A DNA stretch of 64,000 bases from contig OW028575.1 in NCBI GenBank assembly GCA_932294295.1, positions 11,580,558 to 11,644,557 of the forward strand, given 5' to 3'. This document shows positions 26,409 through 39,348 of this stretch, one piece after another (within the stretch, counting starts at the first letter, position 1; each line of letters opens with the position of its first letter). The DNA comes from Alitta virens. Taxonomy: Eukaryota; Annelida; Polychaeta; Phyllodocida; Nereididae. The position numbers and the translations under genes are program-made. Below the pieces are notes generated by a model. The model ran no database searches, had not been told where the DNA came from, and saw nothing but the letters and a program-made list of their open reading frames with translations.

Positions 26409-27259
26409 CTGTGTATGCTCTCCATGTAAAACTTCAACAAATTACGTTAAATCCATTATTCAATGTTAAGGAACAACTCTTAATCAACAGTTGAACAGGC
26501 TTATGATAATTTGCGTCTCATCATTTTTCCTTTTTATGCAGTGTAATGTGCGAGACAAAAAGGTAGTCACTGGGTTTTTATATTTGTGACTAACCAATGA
26601 TTAGTCTTCATCTATTGCGACTTTGACTGCAATCAAATGTTTCTGGCAGAATGTGCAAAGTTTTGTCTGTTTATCTGTAGTTTTTTCAGAACAGGAATGA
26701 GTTTTGTCTCAAAAAATCTCATTTGCTCTTTTCTGGTCATATTTCTAGTTCCTTCTTTCCAACATAAAAGTTCGCATAATGCTGAAATGTGGGATGCTTA
26801 TAATCCATTAGATTGTAATTCCAATTGTGAACTCATGTTAACCAATGCTATATCAATCAGTGCCACATTGTTGTCTTGCAATACTTTACTTCCAATTTTA
26901 CATATAACGAGTAAAACTTGTGATCCCCTAACAGCACTACAATTAAAACATCTGTCATATACTTGCATTTCTTTTTTTTCGTATATGGAATTTAGGCATT
27001 TCATTTTATGTTTAGATCACTTGTGCTAAATTGAATCCTATATTTATGGGATGTACTTCTATTATACAAATCGTATTCAGAACAAAATTTACATGAACAA
27101 TTTTATGCGTTCATGATGTCTGGATATTTTTTAGTGTTTGAATTTCCTTCTATAACATGATTAGAAGAGTAGCCCACAGTATATTTATGAGTTTTGAATT
27201 GTGCTTTAGACAATAGTGGGAAAACATCGCTTTTAATCGCTTTCTTTTTAAAGGTAACC

Positions 27260-27497
27260 AACTCTAATGATCGACAATTTCAAGATTAAAGTTGTCGATC
27301 AGAATAAGTTTCTGGGAGTTATCCTAGACTCTAAGCTATCATTTATCCCGCACATAACATCATTGAAAGTGAAATGTCTGAAGTCACTAAATCTCCTAAA
27401 AGTGGTGAGTTAATTTAACTGGGGTGGAGATACCACTGTACTTCTAAGACTCTACCGAGCAAGTATACGATCTTGCCTAGACCACGGAAGTGTGGTA
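27260..27497 (+). pseudogene. Fragment of an old LINE reverse transcriptase (copy 2)
   Basis: Clearly related to ORF2 of the intact LINEs (compare 41520-41760) but diverged. The translation includes FLGVILDSKLSFIPHI and NWGGDTTVLLRLYRA with an in-frame stop between. The piece ends at GTGTGGTA, where flanking repeat DNA resumes. Because it recurs at the same place in each long unit, it was present before amplification. Confidence 0.85.
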
Positions 27498-30400
27498 CCG
27501 ATTTTTTGTTGTTGTGTTGTTGCTTACTGATTATACTCTAGAGTGTTATATCATACCTTCTCTGTATGAAAGCACGTCTTCCTACTACTTTTGGATAGCA
27601 AGTTTGACTAAACTAAGTGAGCCAGCCTCCATTGTAGTCAGTATCTTCCAGGTGATGCCTTTTCTGTATGGAAGCATGTCTTCCTACTACTTTGGGATAC
27701 TTCGGTTTATAAAACGAATAGAGCAGACTTCTATTAGTGTCTACTACTATCGTCTAGGTCCAGTTTTTAAAACCCGCATCGTGATTGCACCTTCGTACTG
27801 CCCTTGTTAACAAGGCATTATCATTGCACTGTTTGGTTTTCAAAATCAATGAGTCTGATTTCATCATCTTACTAATCAGTCACAAGCAAAAGGCCTGTCA
27901 GATGGTCAATTGCTTGTTCGTACCTAATACCCAGTAGTTCAGTGTGCATTCTGTACTCTTATGATAATCTAGTATGATACACTGAAAAAAGAAAATTAAA
28001 TTTTAAAAGGTCCCATCCATAAGGCTTGTGAATATCATCAAACTGATGTTATCTCCCAACTCTATCATTATGTAGTAACCATTTCTCTTCTTGAAGGAAG
28101 ATTATTGTTTGGATCCCATGAATGGATCTAAAAGCAATTCAGAAATGTTAACCATTTATAGATGGAGATCATCAAGAAATAGCTACACCATTTATGGTCA
28201 CTGATGACTTTGACATGACTAAGTTGATTAATTGGTAATGCCTTGTTCAATTTGCTGCATTTAGTCGTTTGCAAACCAAATGGTGTTGATTATACATTTA
28301 TTAGGAGAATAAATAAGATATATGTAAGAGGATATTTCTGTCTCAGCTTCTTCCGTGATGGGTGGTTGACATCTAGTGTTTGTTGTTCTCCTTGTAGCAT
28401 CATTACCTACAGCATCTTAGTTAGAGGTCAAGTTTGCAGTGGAATTTTCCCTATTGGAATGTATATTATTTGTACTTGTTAAAATGGTACACACTTCATG
28501 GCCTTTGATACTCATCATAAGTATGACATTTTCTTTTGTGTGTATTTTACAGTTGTCAACAGTTTTCTTTAAATGGTCATGACAGCCTGTGATTCTCTGC
28601 TAATTTGTTAAAGGAGTATGCTAGTTAATAAGAATTCTTATATAGCTATTTACTGATGGGAGTTTAATATTAATCAGGATGACAGACCAGTAAGATTCTC
28701 TTGAGGCCATGTGTTTTCCCCCTGTGGCAAAGTAAACATTGCACTCTGAGAAGTCCTGGGTGGTCCACTGGTAAAAAAAACATGGTGTACCTAATTTTTA
28801 AATCATGACGCTAGCAATGCAATTTTATTGGTGTGAATGTGAGTTGAAAGTCAGAATAGATTATTGAGTAAGTTATTAAAATTGTTTGAATGCTATATGA
28901 TGTAATGTGTATGTATGAAACACCTATAATTTTATATTTATAATTAAAGTCTAAGAGCTCTTTTTCACTGATGTTTCTTAAATATCTTCTGGATGCAATT
29001 GTATCTAGACAAGTGGCCTTGTGTTAAAGGTGCTCTCCTCTTCCCGGTTTCTTTTCATGTCATAGGAACTCGTTATGAGCTAAATTTCAGTTCATTGCAT
29101 GATAATATTATATTGTACTTTTTAATGTGTATTGCCTTGCAATTGGCATGCAAGCTAAATATGTTTGCTTAAATAAGTTTGATTGGTATGCGATTTTTCA
29201 ACTTTTCAAGTGCACTGGCATGACCAAGTTGCCAATTATAAATACCTCTGTCAATTTGCTGCATTTGGTAACTTTCAAACCAAAAGCTGTTGAAGACTAA
29301 TCAGTAGCTCAGTAAGTAGGAATTTTGATGTATATGTCCAGGTATGTTATTTTACACTATTAAAAGGTCTCAAACCCCATGGCCTGTGATTCTCATCAAA
29401 AGTATGGCATATTCATTTAGTGTGTGTTTTGTAGTTGTGAATATTCCAACTGGATCATAAGTAGAGGGCAGCCTGAGATGCTTCTTCTATTACAATCTTA
29501 GCAAATTATCACTGCAAATTCTGCAAGCTTGTAAGTGCTTGTAATGCACGTATGTTCTCTACAAATATGCCTGCTGCGGAACAAGTGTGATTTATTTGAA
29601 TCAATCCAAATTCTCCGAATTATCTATGATCCGTGGCAAAGTTTTGGAAACTAGCTGCTGACATTTTAATTGGTCTTGACAGTCATGGCCTGTGATTCTC
29701 ATCAAAATTATAGTAGTTTCATGTGGATAGAATGATTGCTTGGTGGATAAACTACCCTTGCCAGCTTGTTTAAGGCAATTGTTTGGAGAGTGTTATTATA
29801 CACTGAAAAAAGAAAATTAAATTTTAAAAGGTCCCGTTCATAAGGCCTGTGAATATCATCGAACTGATGTTTTCTTCCAAGGTTTCTGGGAAGCAAATTG
29901 TATCTTTTTTAGTAGGACCACACTGGTGTCATGTGTAAAAAACGAGATGCACTGCAGCACCTTGGGTTCTTTTATGAAAAGGTCTTGAACCATGTGACCT
30001 GTGTCATTAAAATACATTGTATTACTTTTAATTCCCTATGGTGAGAGCCAGATTATCAAGAAATTTTTTTTGATTTTTGAAAGGGTCATATCCTTAAGGC
30101 CTGTGAATTTCATCATATTCATTATGTTATGCATGTACCTCTTTGGTGTGATATTTTTCATTCTGATATCTTTTCTGTTTACCTTCATGGCTGGTACAGG
30201 ACTCTAAATCACAGAATTACTGCAAGACCTCCATAATTTGGGTTCCGATTCATGCTATCATTTTGATAGGTCTTAACTGTTTCAGCCTTGATACTTTGAT
30301 GTTTTTAGGAATGGTAGTGTTACTGGACAGTAATATTTTGCAATAGTAACACTAATTTCTCCATTTGCAAGACTTCTTTCTTGATATTACCGATTTGAGG

Positions 30401-32243
30401 AATGAATGGAAATCCTGTTAACATTTGAAATGGCTCTGCGTGACATATTACAACTACTCTCAGTGAACTTTTAATAGTTTTTGTTCATTCTAAACAATTT
30501 TTTTTTTGTTGTGTTGTTGCTTACTGATTATACTCTAGAGTGTTATATCATACCTTCTCTGTATGAAAGCACGTCTTCCTACTACTTTTGGATAGCAAGT
30601 TTGACTAAACTAATTGAGCCAGCCTCCATTGTAGTCAGTATCTTCCAGGTGATACCTTTTCTGTATGGAAGCATGTCTTCCTACTACTTTGGGATACTTC
30701 GGTTTATAAAACGAATAGAGCAGACTTCTATTAGTGTCTACTACTATCGTCTAGGTCCAGTTTTTAAAACCCGCATCGTGATTGCACCTTCGTACTGCCC
30801 TTGTTAACAAGGCATTATCATTGCACTGTTTGGTTTTCAAAATCAATGAGTCTGATTTCATCATCTTACTAATCAGTCACAAGCAAAAGGCCTGTCAGAT
30901 GGTCAATTGCTTGTTCGTACCTAATACCCAGTAGTTCAGTGTGCATTTTGTACTCCTATGATAATCTAGTATGATACACTGAAAAAAGAAAATTAAATTT
31001 TAAAAGGTCCCATCCATAAGGCCTGTGAATATCATCAAACTGATGTTTTCTCCCAACTCTATGATCATGTATTAACCATTTCTCTTCTTGAAGGAAGATT
31101 ATTGTTTGGATCCCATGAATGGATCTAAAAGCAATTCAGAAATGTTAACCATTCATAGATGGAGATCATCAAGAAATAGCTACACCATTTATGGTCACTG
31201 ATGACTTTGACATGACTAAGTTGATTAATTGGTAATGCCTTGTTCAATTTGCTGCATTTAGTCGTTTGCAAACCAAATGGTGTTGATTATACATTTATTA
31301 GGAGAATAAATGAGATATATGTAAGAGGATATTTCTGTCTCAGCTTCTTCCGTGATGGGTGGTTGACATCTAGTGTTTGTTGTTCTCCTTGTAGCATCAT
31401 TACCTACAGCATCTTAGTTAGAGGTCAGGTTTGCAGTGGAATTTTCCCTATTGGAATGTATATTATTTGTACTTGTTAAAATGGTACACACTTCATGGCC
31501 TTTGATACTCATCATAAGTATGACATTTTCTTTTGTGTGTATTTTACAGTTGTCAACAGTTTTCTTTAAATGGTCATGACAGCCTGTGATTCTCATAAGA
31601 AGGAAGTATTGTAGTTTCATTTGGATAGAATGATTGATTGTGGATAAACTTGCCCTTGCTAGCTTGTAAAGGCGATGTTTTGGAGAGTGTTATTATACAC
31701 TGAAAAAATTAAATTTTAAAAAGGTCCCATCCTTAAGACCTGTGAATATCATCAAACTGATGTTTTCTCAAATGTTTTTGGGAAGCAAATTGTATCTTTG
31801 TTAGTAGGACCGCAGTGTTGACATGTGTATATGCACCTCAGCTTCTTTTCTGAAAAGGTCTGGACCATGTGACCTGTGAATGTCATTAAAATACATGTAT
31901 TACTTTTAATTCCCTATGGTGAGAGCCAGATTATCCAGAAAATAATTTTAGTTTTTTGAAAGGGCCATGACCTTAAGGCCTGTGAATTTCATCAAATTCA
32001 TTACGTTATGCAAGTATCTTATGTATTTTTCCTGTAACAGTCGTGGCTGGTCAGGGACATTTATTTCCCACCTCGATCACAAATTTACTGCGAGACCTCC
32101 AAATACTGTGTGATAGTAACCCAATTTCCCTTCACAACAAAAGCAAAACAAACAGCTATACTTTTTATAAACATTCTTAATTAACAATAATGTTTCCTGT
32201 GATATATAAATGGTACATAATTAGACTAATTGCACTCTTTAGC

Positions 32244-32962
32244 CTATTCGACATCCACTGATATGTCCATTTTCTTCAGTTTATCTAGACATGCATTCAA
32301 CAAACATTTTGGTTGGCCAAAATGTTGTAATCTGAATGAATACTTCAATTTTCTAAGATCGTTTCTTTATTTCCTCCATATCCATTTGTGCATCGGTCGT
32401 CAAACTTGCACTTTCTTACAACATAAGGTATCCAGTTGGCGTCAGGCAAACACAAACAAGATCCATATCAAATTTGTCAACCAATGTCTGACAAGCTTCC
32501 ATCCATGTTCCTGGATATGTATCCATAACAGCAGTTAAAACCACATCGTTCTCTATATTTTGGTCAATATCAGGATAATTGATATAAAACCTGATTGAAA
32601 CCAACTTGGAGAAATCGTATGAAAATTGTTCAAATATTTCAGACATTGTACAACCTTGATTCTTGAAGTATTTTTTAATCTGGTATCTCAATGACATATC
32701 ATAGAAGTCACTCTGAAAAGGATAAATAAATCGACGTCAGAATGTTTGTTATTCCTTCCAGGTAACAAGGATAACCACCAGATATTATGGTGTAATAAAT
32801 GTTATCATGGGTGTTCGCTATTTCATTTAGCGTGCCATAGAAACTTTACATTTTTTCAAACCTTTGTTTCTCCTTCTGGTGATGAACAACAATAGGTACC
32901 AATTTTTGTTTCATCGCATGACAGTTGATATGCTCTGAGGCTTTTTGCCATGTTTCATCACC
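32244..32962 (-). pseudogene. Duplicated gene fragment (copy 3)
   Basis: Same blocks as at 25690-26408, 6554 bp further on. It has the same 2-bp frame break plus an extra stop from a substitution near 32416 (CTTACA where other copies have CTAACA). Confidence 0.5.
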
Positions 32963-33813
32963 CTGTGTATGCTCTCCATGTAAAACTTCAACAAATTACG
33001 TTAAATCCATTATTCAATGTTAAGGAACAACTCTTAATCAACAGTTGAACAGGCTTATGATAATTTGCGTCTCATCATTTTTCCTTTTTATGCAGTGTAA
33101 TGTGCGAGACAAAAAGGTAGTCACTGGGTTTTTATATTTGTGACTAACCAATGATTAGTCTTCATCTATTGCGACTTTGACTGCAATCAAATGTTTCTGG
33201 CAGAATGTGCAAAGTTTTGTCTGTTTATCTGTAGTTTTTTCAGAACAGGAATGAGTTTTGTCTCAAAAAATCTCATTTGCTCTTTTCTGGTCATATTTCT
33301 AGTTCCTTCTTTCCAACATAAAAGTTCGCATAATGCTGAAATGTGGGATGCTTATAATCCATTAGATTGTAATTCCAATTGTGAACTCATGTTAACCAAT
33401 GCTATATCAATCAGTGCCACATTGTTGTCTTGCAATACTTTACTTCCAATTTTACATATAACGAGTAAAACTTGTGATCCCCTAACAGCACTACAATTAA
33501 AACATCTGTCATATACTTGCATTTCTTTTTTTTCGTATATGGAATTTAGGCATTTCATTTTATGTTTAGATCACTTGTGCTAAATTGAATCCTATATTTA
33601 TGGGATGTACTTCTATTATACAAATCGTATTCAGAACAAAATTTACATGAACAATTTTATGCGTTCATGATGTCTGGATATTTTTTAGTGTTTGAATTTC
33701 CTTCTATAACATGATTAGAAGAGTAGCCCACAGTATATTTATGAGTTTTGAATTGTGCTTTAGACAATAGTGGGAAAACATCGCTTTTAAGCGCTTTCTT
33801 TTTAAAGGTAACC

Positions 33814-34051
33814 AACTCTAATGATCGACAATTTCAAGATTAAAGTTGTCGATCAGAATAAGTTTCTGGGAGTTATCCTAGACTCTAAGCTATCATTTAT
33901 CCCGCACATAACATCATTGAAAGTGAAATGTCTGAAGTCACTAAATCTCCTAAAAGTGGTGAGTTAATTTAACTGGGGTGGAGATACCACTGTACTTCTA
34001 AGACTCTACCGAGCAAGTATACGATCTTGCCTAGACCACGGAAGTGTGGTA
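33814..34051 (+). pseudogene. Fragment of an old LINE reverse transcriptase (copy 3)
   Basis: Same fragment and the same in-frame stop as at 27260-27497. Confidence 0.85.
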
Positions 34052-37000
34052 CCGATTTTTTGTTGTTGTGTTGTTGCTTACTGATTATACTCTAGAGTGT
34101 TATATCATACCTTCTCTGTATGAAAGCACGTCTTCCTACTACTTTTGGATAGCAAGTTTGACTAAACTAAGTGAGCCAGCCTCCATTGTAGTCAGTATCT
34201 TCCAGGTGATGCCTTTTCTGTATGGAAGCATGTCTTCCTACTACTTTGGGATACTTCGGTTTATAAAACGAATAGAGCAGACTTCTATTAGTGTCTACTA
34301 CTATCGTCTAGGTCCAGTTTTTAAAACCCGCATCGTGATTGCACCTTCGTACTGCCCTTGTTAACAAGGCATTATCATTGCACTGTTTGGTTTTCAAAAT
34401 CAATGAGTCTGATTTCATCATCTTACTAATCAGTCACAAGCAAAAGGCCTGTCAGATGGTCAATTGCTTGTTCGTACCTAATACCCAGTAGTTCAGTGTG
34501 CATTCTGTACTCTTATGATAATCTAGTATGATACACTGAAAAAAGAAAATTAAATTTTAAAAGGTCCCATCCATAAGGCTTGTGAATATCATCAAACTGA
34601 TGTTATCTCCCAACTCTATCATTATGTAGTAACCATTTCTCTTCTTGAAGGAAGATTATTGTTTGGATCCCATGAATGGATCTAAAAGCAATTCAGAAAT
34701 GTTAACCATTTATAGATGGAGATCATCAAGAAATAGCTACACCATTTATGGTCACTGATGACTTTGACATGACTAAGTTGATTAATTGGTAATGCCTTGT
34801 TCAATTTGCTGCATTTAGTCGTTTGCAAACCAAATGGTGTTGATTATACATTTATTAGGAGAATAAATAAGATATATGTAAGAGGATATTTCTGTCTCAG
34901 CTTCTTCCGTGATGGGTGGTTGACATCTAGTGTTTGTTGTTCTCCTTGTAGCATCATTACCTACAGCATCTTAGTTAGAGGTCAAGTTTGCAGTGGAATT
35001 TTCCCTATTGGAATGTATATTATTTGTACTTGTTAAAATGGTACACACTTCATGGCCTTTGATACTCATCATAAGTATGACATTTTCTTTTGTGTGTATT
35101 TTACAGTTGTCAACAGTTTTCTTTAAATGGTCATGACAGCCTGTGATTCTCTGCTAATTTGTTAAAGGAGTATGCTAGTTAATAAGAATTCTTATATAGC
35201 TATTTACTGATGGGAGTTTAATATTAATCAGGATGACAGACCAGTAAGATTCTCTTGAGGCCATGTGTTTTCCCCCTGTGGCAAAGTAAACATTGCACTC
35301 TGAGAAGTCCTGGGTGGTCCACTGGTAAAAAAAACATGGTGTACCTAATTTTTAAATCATGACGCTAGCAATGCAATTTTATTGGTGTGAATGTGAGTTG
35401 AAAGTCAGAATAGATTATTGAGTAAGTTATTAAAATTGTTTGAATGCTATATGATGTAATGTGTATGTATGAAACACCTATAATTTTATATTTATAATTA
35501 AAGTCTAAGAGCTCTTTTTCACTGATGTTTCTTAAATATCTTCTGGATGCAATTGTATCTAGACAAGTGGCCTTGTGTTAAAGGTGCTCTCCTCTTCCCG
35601 GTTTCTTTTCATGTCATAGGAACTCGTTATGAGCTAAATTTCAGTTCATTGCATGATAATATTATATTGTACTTTTTAATGTGTATTGCCTTGCAATTGG
35701 CATGCAAGCTAAATATGTTTGCTTAAATAAGTTTGATTGGTATGCGATTTTTCAACTTTTCAAGTGCACTGGCATGACCAAGTTGCCAATTATAAATACC
35801 TCTGTCAATTTGCTGCATTTGGTAACTTTCAAACCAAAAGCTGTTGAAGACTAATCAGTAGCTCAGTAAGTAGGAATTTTGATGTATATGTCCAGGTATG
35901 TTATTTTACACTATTAAAAGGTCTCAAACCCCATGGCCTGTGATTCTCATCAAAAGTATGGCATATTCATTTAGTGTGTGTTTTGTAGTTGTGAATATTC
36001 CAACTGGATCATAAGTAGAGGGCAGCCTGAGATGCTTCTTCTATTACAATCTTAGCAAATTATCACTGCAAATTCTGCAAGCTTGTAAGTGCTTGTAATG
36101 CACGTATGTTCTCTACAAATATGCCTGCTGCGGAACAAGTGTGATTTATTTGAATCAATCCAAATTCTCCGAATTATCTATGATCCGTGGCAAAGTTTTG
36201 GAAACTAGCTGCTGACATTTTAATTGGTCTTGACAGTCATGGCCTGTGATTCTCATCAAAATTATAGTAGTTTCATGTGGATAGAATGATTGCTTGGTGG
36301 ATAAACTACCCTTGCCAGCTTGTTTAAGGCAATTGTTTGGAGAGTGTTATTATACACTGAAAAAAGAAAATTAAATTTTAAAAGGTCCCGTTCATAAGGC
36401 CTGTGAATATCATCGAACTGATGTTTTCTTCCAAGGTTTCTGGGAAGCAAATTGTATCTTTTTTAGTAGGACCACACTGGTGTCATGTGTAAAAAACGAG
36501 ATGCACTGCAGCACCTTGGGTTCTTTTATGAAAAGGTCTTGAACCATGTGACCTGTGTCATTAAAATACATTGTATTACTTTTAATTCCCTATGGTGAGA
36601 GCCAGATTATCAAGAAATTTTTTTTGATTTTTGAAAGGGTCATATCCTTAAGGCCTGTGAATTTCATCATATTCATTATGTTATGCATGTACCTCTTTGG
36701 TGTGATATTTTTCATTCTGATATCTTTTCTGTTTACCTTCATGGCTGGTACAGGACTCTAAATCACAGAATTACTGCAAGACCTCCATAATTTGGGTTCC
36801 GATTCATGCTATCATTTTGATAGGTCTTAACTGTTTCAGCCTTGATACTTTGATGTTTTTAGGAATGGTAGTGTTACTGGACAGTAATATTTTGCAATAG
36901 TAACACTAATTTCTCCATTTGCAAGACTTCTTTCTTGATATTATCGATTTGAGGAATGAATGGAAATCCTGTTAACATTTGAAATGGCTCTGCGTGACAT

Positions 37001-37703
37001 ATTACAACTACTCTCAGTGAACTTTTAATAGTTTTTGTTCATTCTAAACAATTTTTTTTTTGTTGTGTTGTTGCTTACTGATTATACTCTAGAGTGTTAT
37101 ATCATACCTTCTCTGTATGAAAGCACGTCTTCCTACTACTTTTGGATAGCAAGTTTGACTAAACTAATTGAGCCAGCCTCCATTGTAGTCAGTATCTTCC
37201 AGGTGATACCTTTTCTGTATGGAAGCATGTCTTCCTACTACTTTGGGATACTTCGGTTTATAAAACGAATAGAGCAGACTTCTATTAGTGTCTACTACTA
37301 TCGTCTAGGTCCAGTTTTTAAAACCCGCATCGTGATTGCACCTTCGTACTGCCCTTGTTAACAAGGCATTATCATTGCACTGTTTGGTTTTCAAAATCAA
37401 TGAGTCTGATTTCATCATCTTACTAATCAGTCACAAGCAAAAGGCCTGTCAGATGGTCAATTGCTTGTTCGTACCTAATACCCAGTAGTTCAGTGTGCAT
37501 TTTGTACTCCTATGATAATCTAGTATGATACACTGAAAAAAGAAAATTAAATTTTAAAAGGTCCCATCCATAAGGCCTGTGAATATCATCAAACTGATGT
37601 TTTCTCCCAACTCTATGATCATGTATTAACCATTTCTCTTCTTGAAGGAAGATTATTGTTTGGATCCCATGAATGGATCTAAAAGCAATTCAGAAATGTT
37701 AAC

Positions 37704-37788
37704 GCCCTCGAAGGTCCTGGGCCTCCACGCGGCGAGGGTGGAAACACTTGGGGTGAAGTCCTCTATCCCCAGTGGCTAAAACAGGACC
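37704..37788 (+). ncRNA. Predicted HDV-like self-cleaving ribozyme at the LINE 5' end (copy 1)
   Basis: The sequence folds as a nested double pseudoknot. P1: 37704-37709 with 37734-37739, opened by a G-U wobble at the first base. P2: 37713-37719 with 37782-37788, seven perfect pairs. P3: GCC 37721-37723 with GGC 37731-37733. L3: TCCACGC, nearly the TCCTCGC of antigenomic HDV. GG at 37740-37741 can form P1.1 with CC in L3. P4: CACT/GGGG 37745-37753 with CCCC/AGTG 37767-37774. The J4/2 strand GGCTAA places the catalytic C at 37776. The predicted cleavage site is exactly the junction between target duplication and element. Known precedent: R2 and L1Tc carry such ribozymes at their 5' ends. Confidence 0.88.
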
Positions 37789-37856
37789 GTGCGCATTGCA
37801 CAAGCTGCTCCAGCTTTACAGGAGGGTGTGTCCCCTACCATACAGGGGAAACAAAA

Positions 37857-39278
37857 ATGAATATGTCCGAATCGACAATTTCAGACCGGCTCGCACGTCC
37901 CCCGGGTGAACAAGGTGCGCGTCCCTCAGCGGTAAACCAGGCTGAGGTCGAAAAATTGGCTACTGGTTCCAGACAAAGTAAACGTTTCCGCTCATCTACA
38001 GATGATGCCAATCCAAGTACAACTTATGATGTTATATCTACGCCATGGCCTAAGTTTCTTGTTGTTACTGGCAGTGACGATGGGTTTTCCCGTCTCTCAG
38101 CCATAACAATTTGTCGAACGTTGAAAGAAACTATTGGTTTCGTTGAAAATACGAGAAGGCTCAGGAGTTCATCCTTGCTGGTGCAGGTTGCCCACAAGGA
38201 CCAATCGTTAAAATTGCTGGAGCTGAGGGCCTTTGCGGGTACCCCTGTAAAGGTGGAGCCCCATCGGTTCTTCAACTCTTGCAAGGGGGTTGTGACATCT
38301 CATGAGAGCAGTCTCTGCTCCGATGACGAACTGAGGGACTGGCTGAATGACTACAATGTCATCCACATTCACCGCCAGCCCCCCAGATATTCACGACAGC
38401 TACTGACTCTGACCTTTGATGGCACAGTGTTGCCTGATAGGGTCAGCATAGGGTTCGAGTGGTGTAGGGTACGTCCCTACATCCCGAACCCAAAACGATG
38501 TTATAATTGCCAGCGATTTGGCCATTTTAGCGGCTCCTGCCGCGCCAAAGCAACCTGCGCCAATTGTGGGTCACGGGAACACGTTCATTCCCGTGACTCA
38601 CCATGTCAGAAACAGTCATATTGTGTTAATTGTGGAGGTGATGGGCCAGCCTATCACCGTGGCTGTCCCAAATGGCAGCTAGAGAAAGAGATCCTGAAGT
38701 TAAAGACCACCAAGGATATCTCCTTTCCCCAAGCACGCCGTATAGCTGAACAGGCTGCTGGGGCAAGTTATGCCTCAGTCCTGTCTCAGATGGCTGGACC
38801 TAGATCTCCTTCACCCAGATCATCGCCCAGGCGAAGGATTGACCTAGATCCTAATTATAATTATTCCAAGGCAGGGCAAAGCTTGCAGAAACATAAACCA
38901 GAATCTAAGACTTCACAGGCAGACGATCACCTCGCAAGAATAAAGCAGCATGCTATAGATGTCGGAAAAGGACATCTTGTAGCTCCATCGGTTAGTGCGT
39001 CACAACTTAGTGTACCCTCACAGGGTGCACCTTCCGGCGTTGAGTCGGAAGAGATACACCAGCCGATGGAAGAGGAGGCAGGGACTACCACCATCCCTAG
39101 GCCTCAACGGGAGGGGGCAATTGATAAAAGATCAATTGTTCCCAAAAGACCCCCCCTCATCAGAAAAACACTAGAAAAATCTAGTGCATTGAGCTTCATA
39201 ACACCACCATCTAAGCATGGTGGGGCCCTCAAAAAGATCTTAACACCAAAAGAGGCAGCGACTTTGAAGAAAAAGTGA
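37857..39278 (+). CDS. LINE ORF1, gag-like protein with CCHC zinc knuckles (473 aa)
   Basis: Nucleic-acid-binding protein thought to coat LINE RNA. Residues 60-200 form a basic/hydrophobic domain with WPKFLVVTGSDD at its start, of the kind preceding zinc knuckles in I- and Jockey-type ORF1s. Three cysteine-rich knuckles follow: CYNCQRFGHFSGSC (215-228), one starting CANCGSREH (about 234-250), and CVNCGGDGPAYHRGC (256-270). The C-terminal 200 residues are Ser/Pro/Lys-rich and probably disordered. The start ATG follows the 5'UTR AAACAAAA and an ATG two codons later is also in frame. Residues 40-195 differ strongly from the second LINE copy, while the rest is identical. Confidence 0.92.
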   Translation: MNMSESTISDRLARPPGEQGARPSAVNQAEVEKLATGSRQSKRFRSSTDDANPSTTYDVISTPWPKFLVVTGSDDGFSRLSAITICRTLKETIGFVENTRRLRSSSLLVQVAHKDQSLKLLELRAFAGTPVKVEPHRFFNSCKGVVTSHESSLCSDDELRDWLNDYNVIHIHRQPPRYSRQLLTLTFDGTVLPDRVSIGFEWCRVRPYIPNPKRCYNCQRFGHFSGSCRAKATCANCGSREHVHSRDSPCQKQSYCVNCGGDGPAYHRGCPKWQLEKEILKLKTTKDISFPQARRIAEQAAGASYASVLSQMAGPRSPSPRSSPRRRIDLDPNYNYSKAGQSLQKHKPESKTSQADDHLARIKQHAIDVGKGHLVAPSVSASQLSVPSQGAPSGVESEEIHQPMEEEAGTTTIPRPQREGAIDKRSIVPKRPPLIRKTLEKSSALSFITPPSKHGGALKKILTPKEAATLKKK

Positions 39279-39348
39279 ATATTCATACAAATTCATACCA
39301 TGCACTACAGATTTTACTATGATAATATTAAACTCTTTTAACTAATTC

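Larger units (their letters stand above)
22032..28598 (+). repeat. Tandem repeat copy 2, long form (6567 bp)
   Basis: The first 3009 bp (to 25040) repeat copy 1, including the last 30 bases of ACADS coding sequence and its 3'UTR. A 2.46-kb segment absent from copy 1 follows (25041-27500), with a duplicated gene fragment and an old LINE RT piece. Then comes a second copy of the distal part of the short unit (27501-28597). Like copy 1, it carries a double GACCTCCATAATTTGGG motif near 23650. Confidence 0.9.
28599..35152 (+). repeat. Tandem repeat copy 3, long form (6554 bp)
   Basis: Same organisation as copy 2: ACADS tail and downstream block to 31594, middle segment 31595-34054, distal block 34055-35151. 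It has one rather than two GACCTCCATAATTTGGG motifs and a small GCACTGCAGCACC variant near 29948, both shared with copy 4. Differences from copy 2 by eye are few. Confidence 0.9.

Noticed and set aside
26637..27029. 130-aa plus-strand open frame in the middle segment
   Set aside because: It opposes minus-strand coding-like blocks that have a more protein-like composition. It recurs only through duplication.
19025..37700. Pure assembly duplication of haplotypes
   Set aside because: Not excluded, but the copies have different small variants, a short first unit and a LINE in only one copy, which fits real tandem units better. Long reads would settle it.
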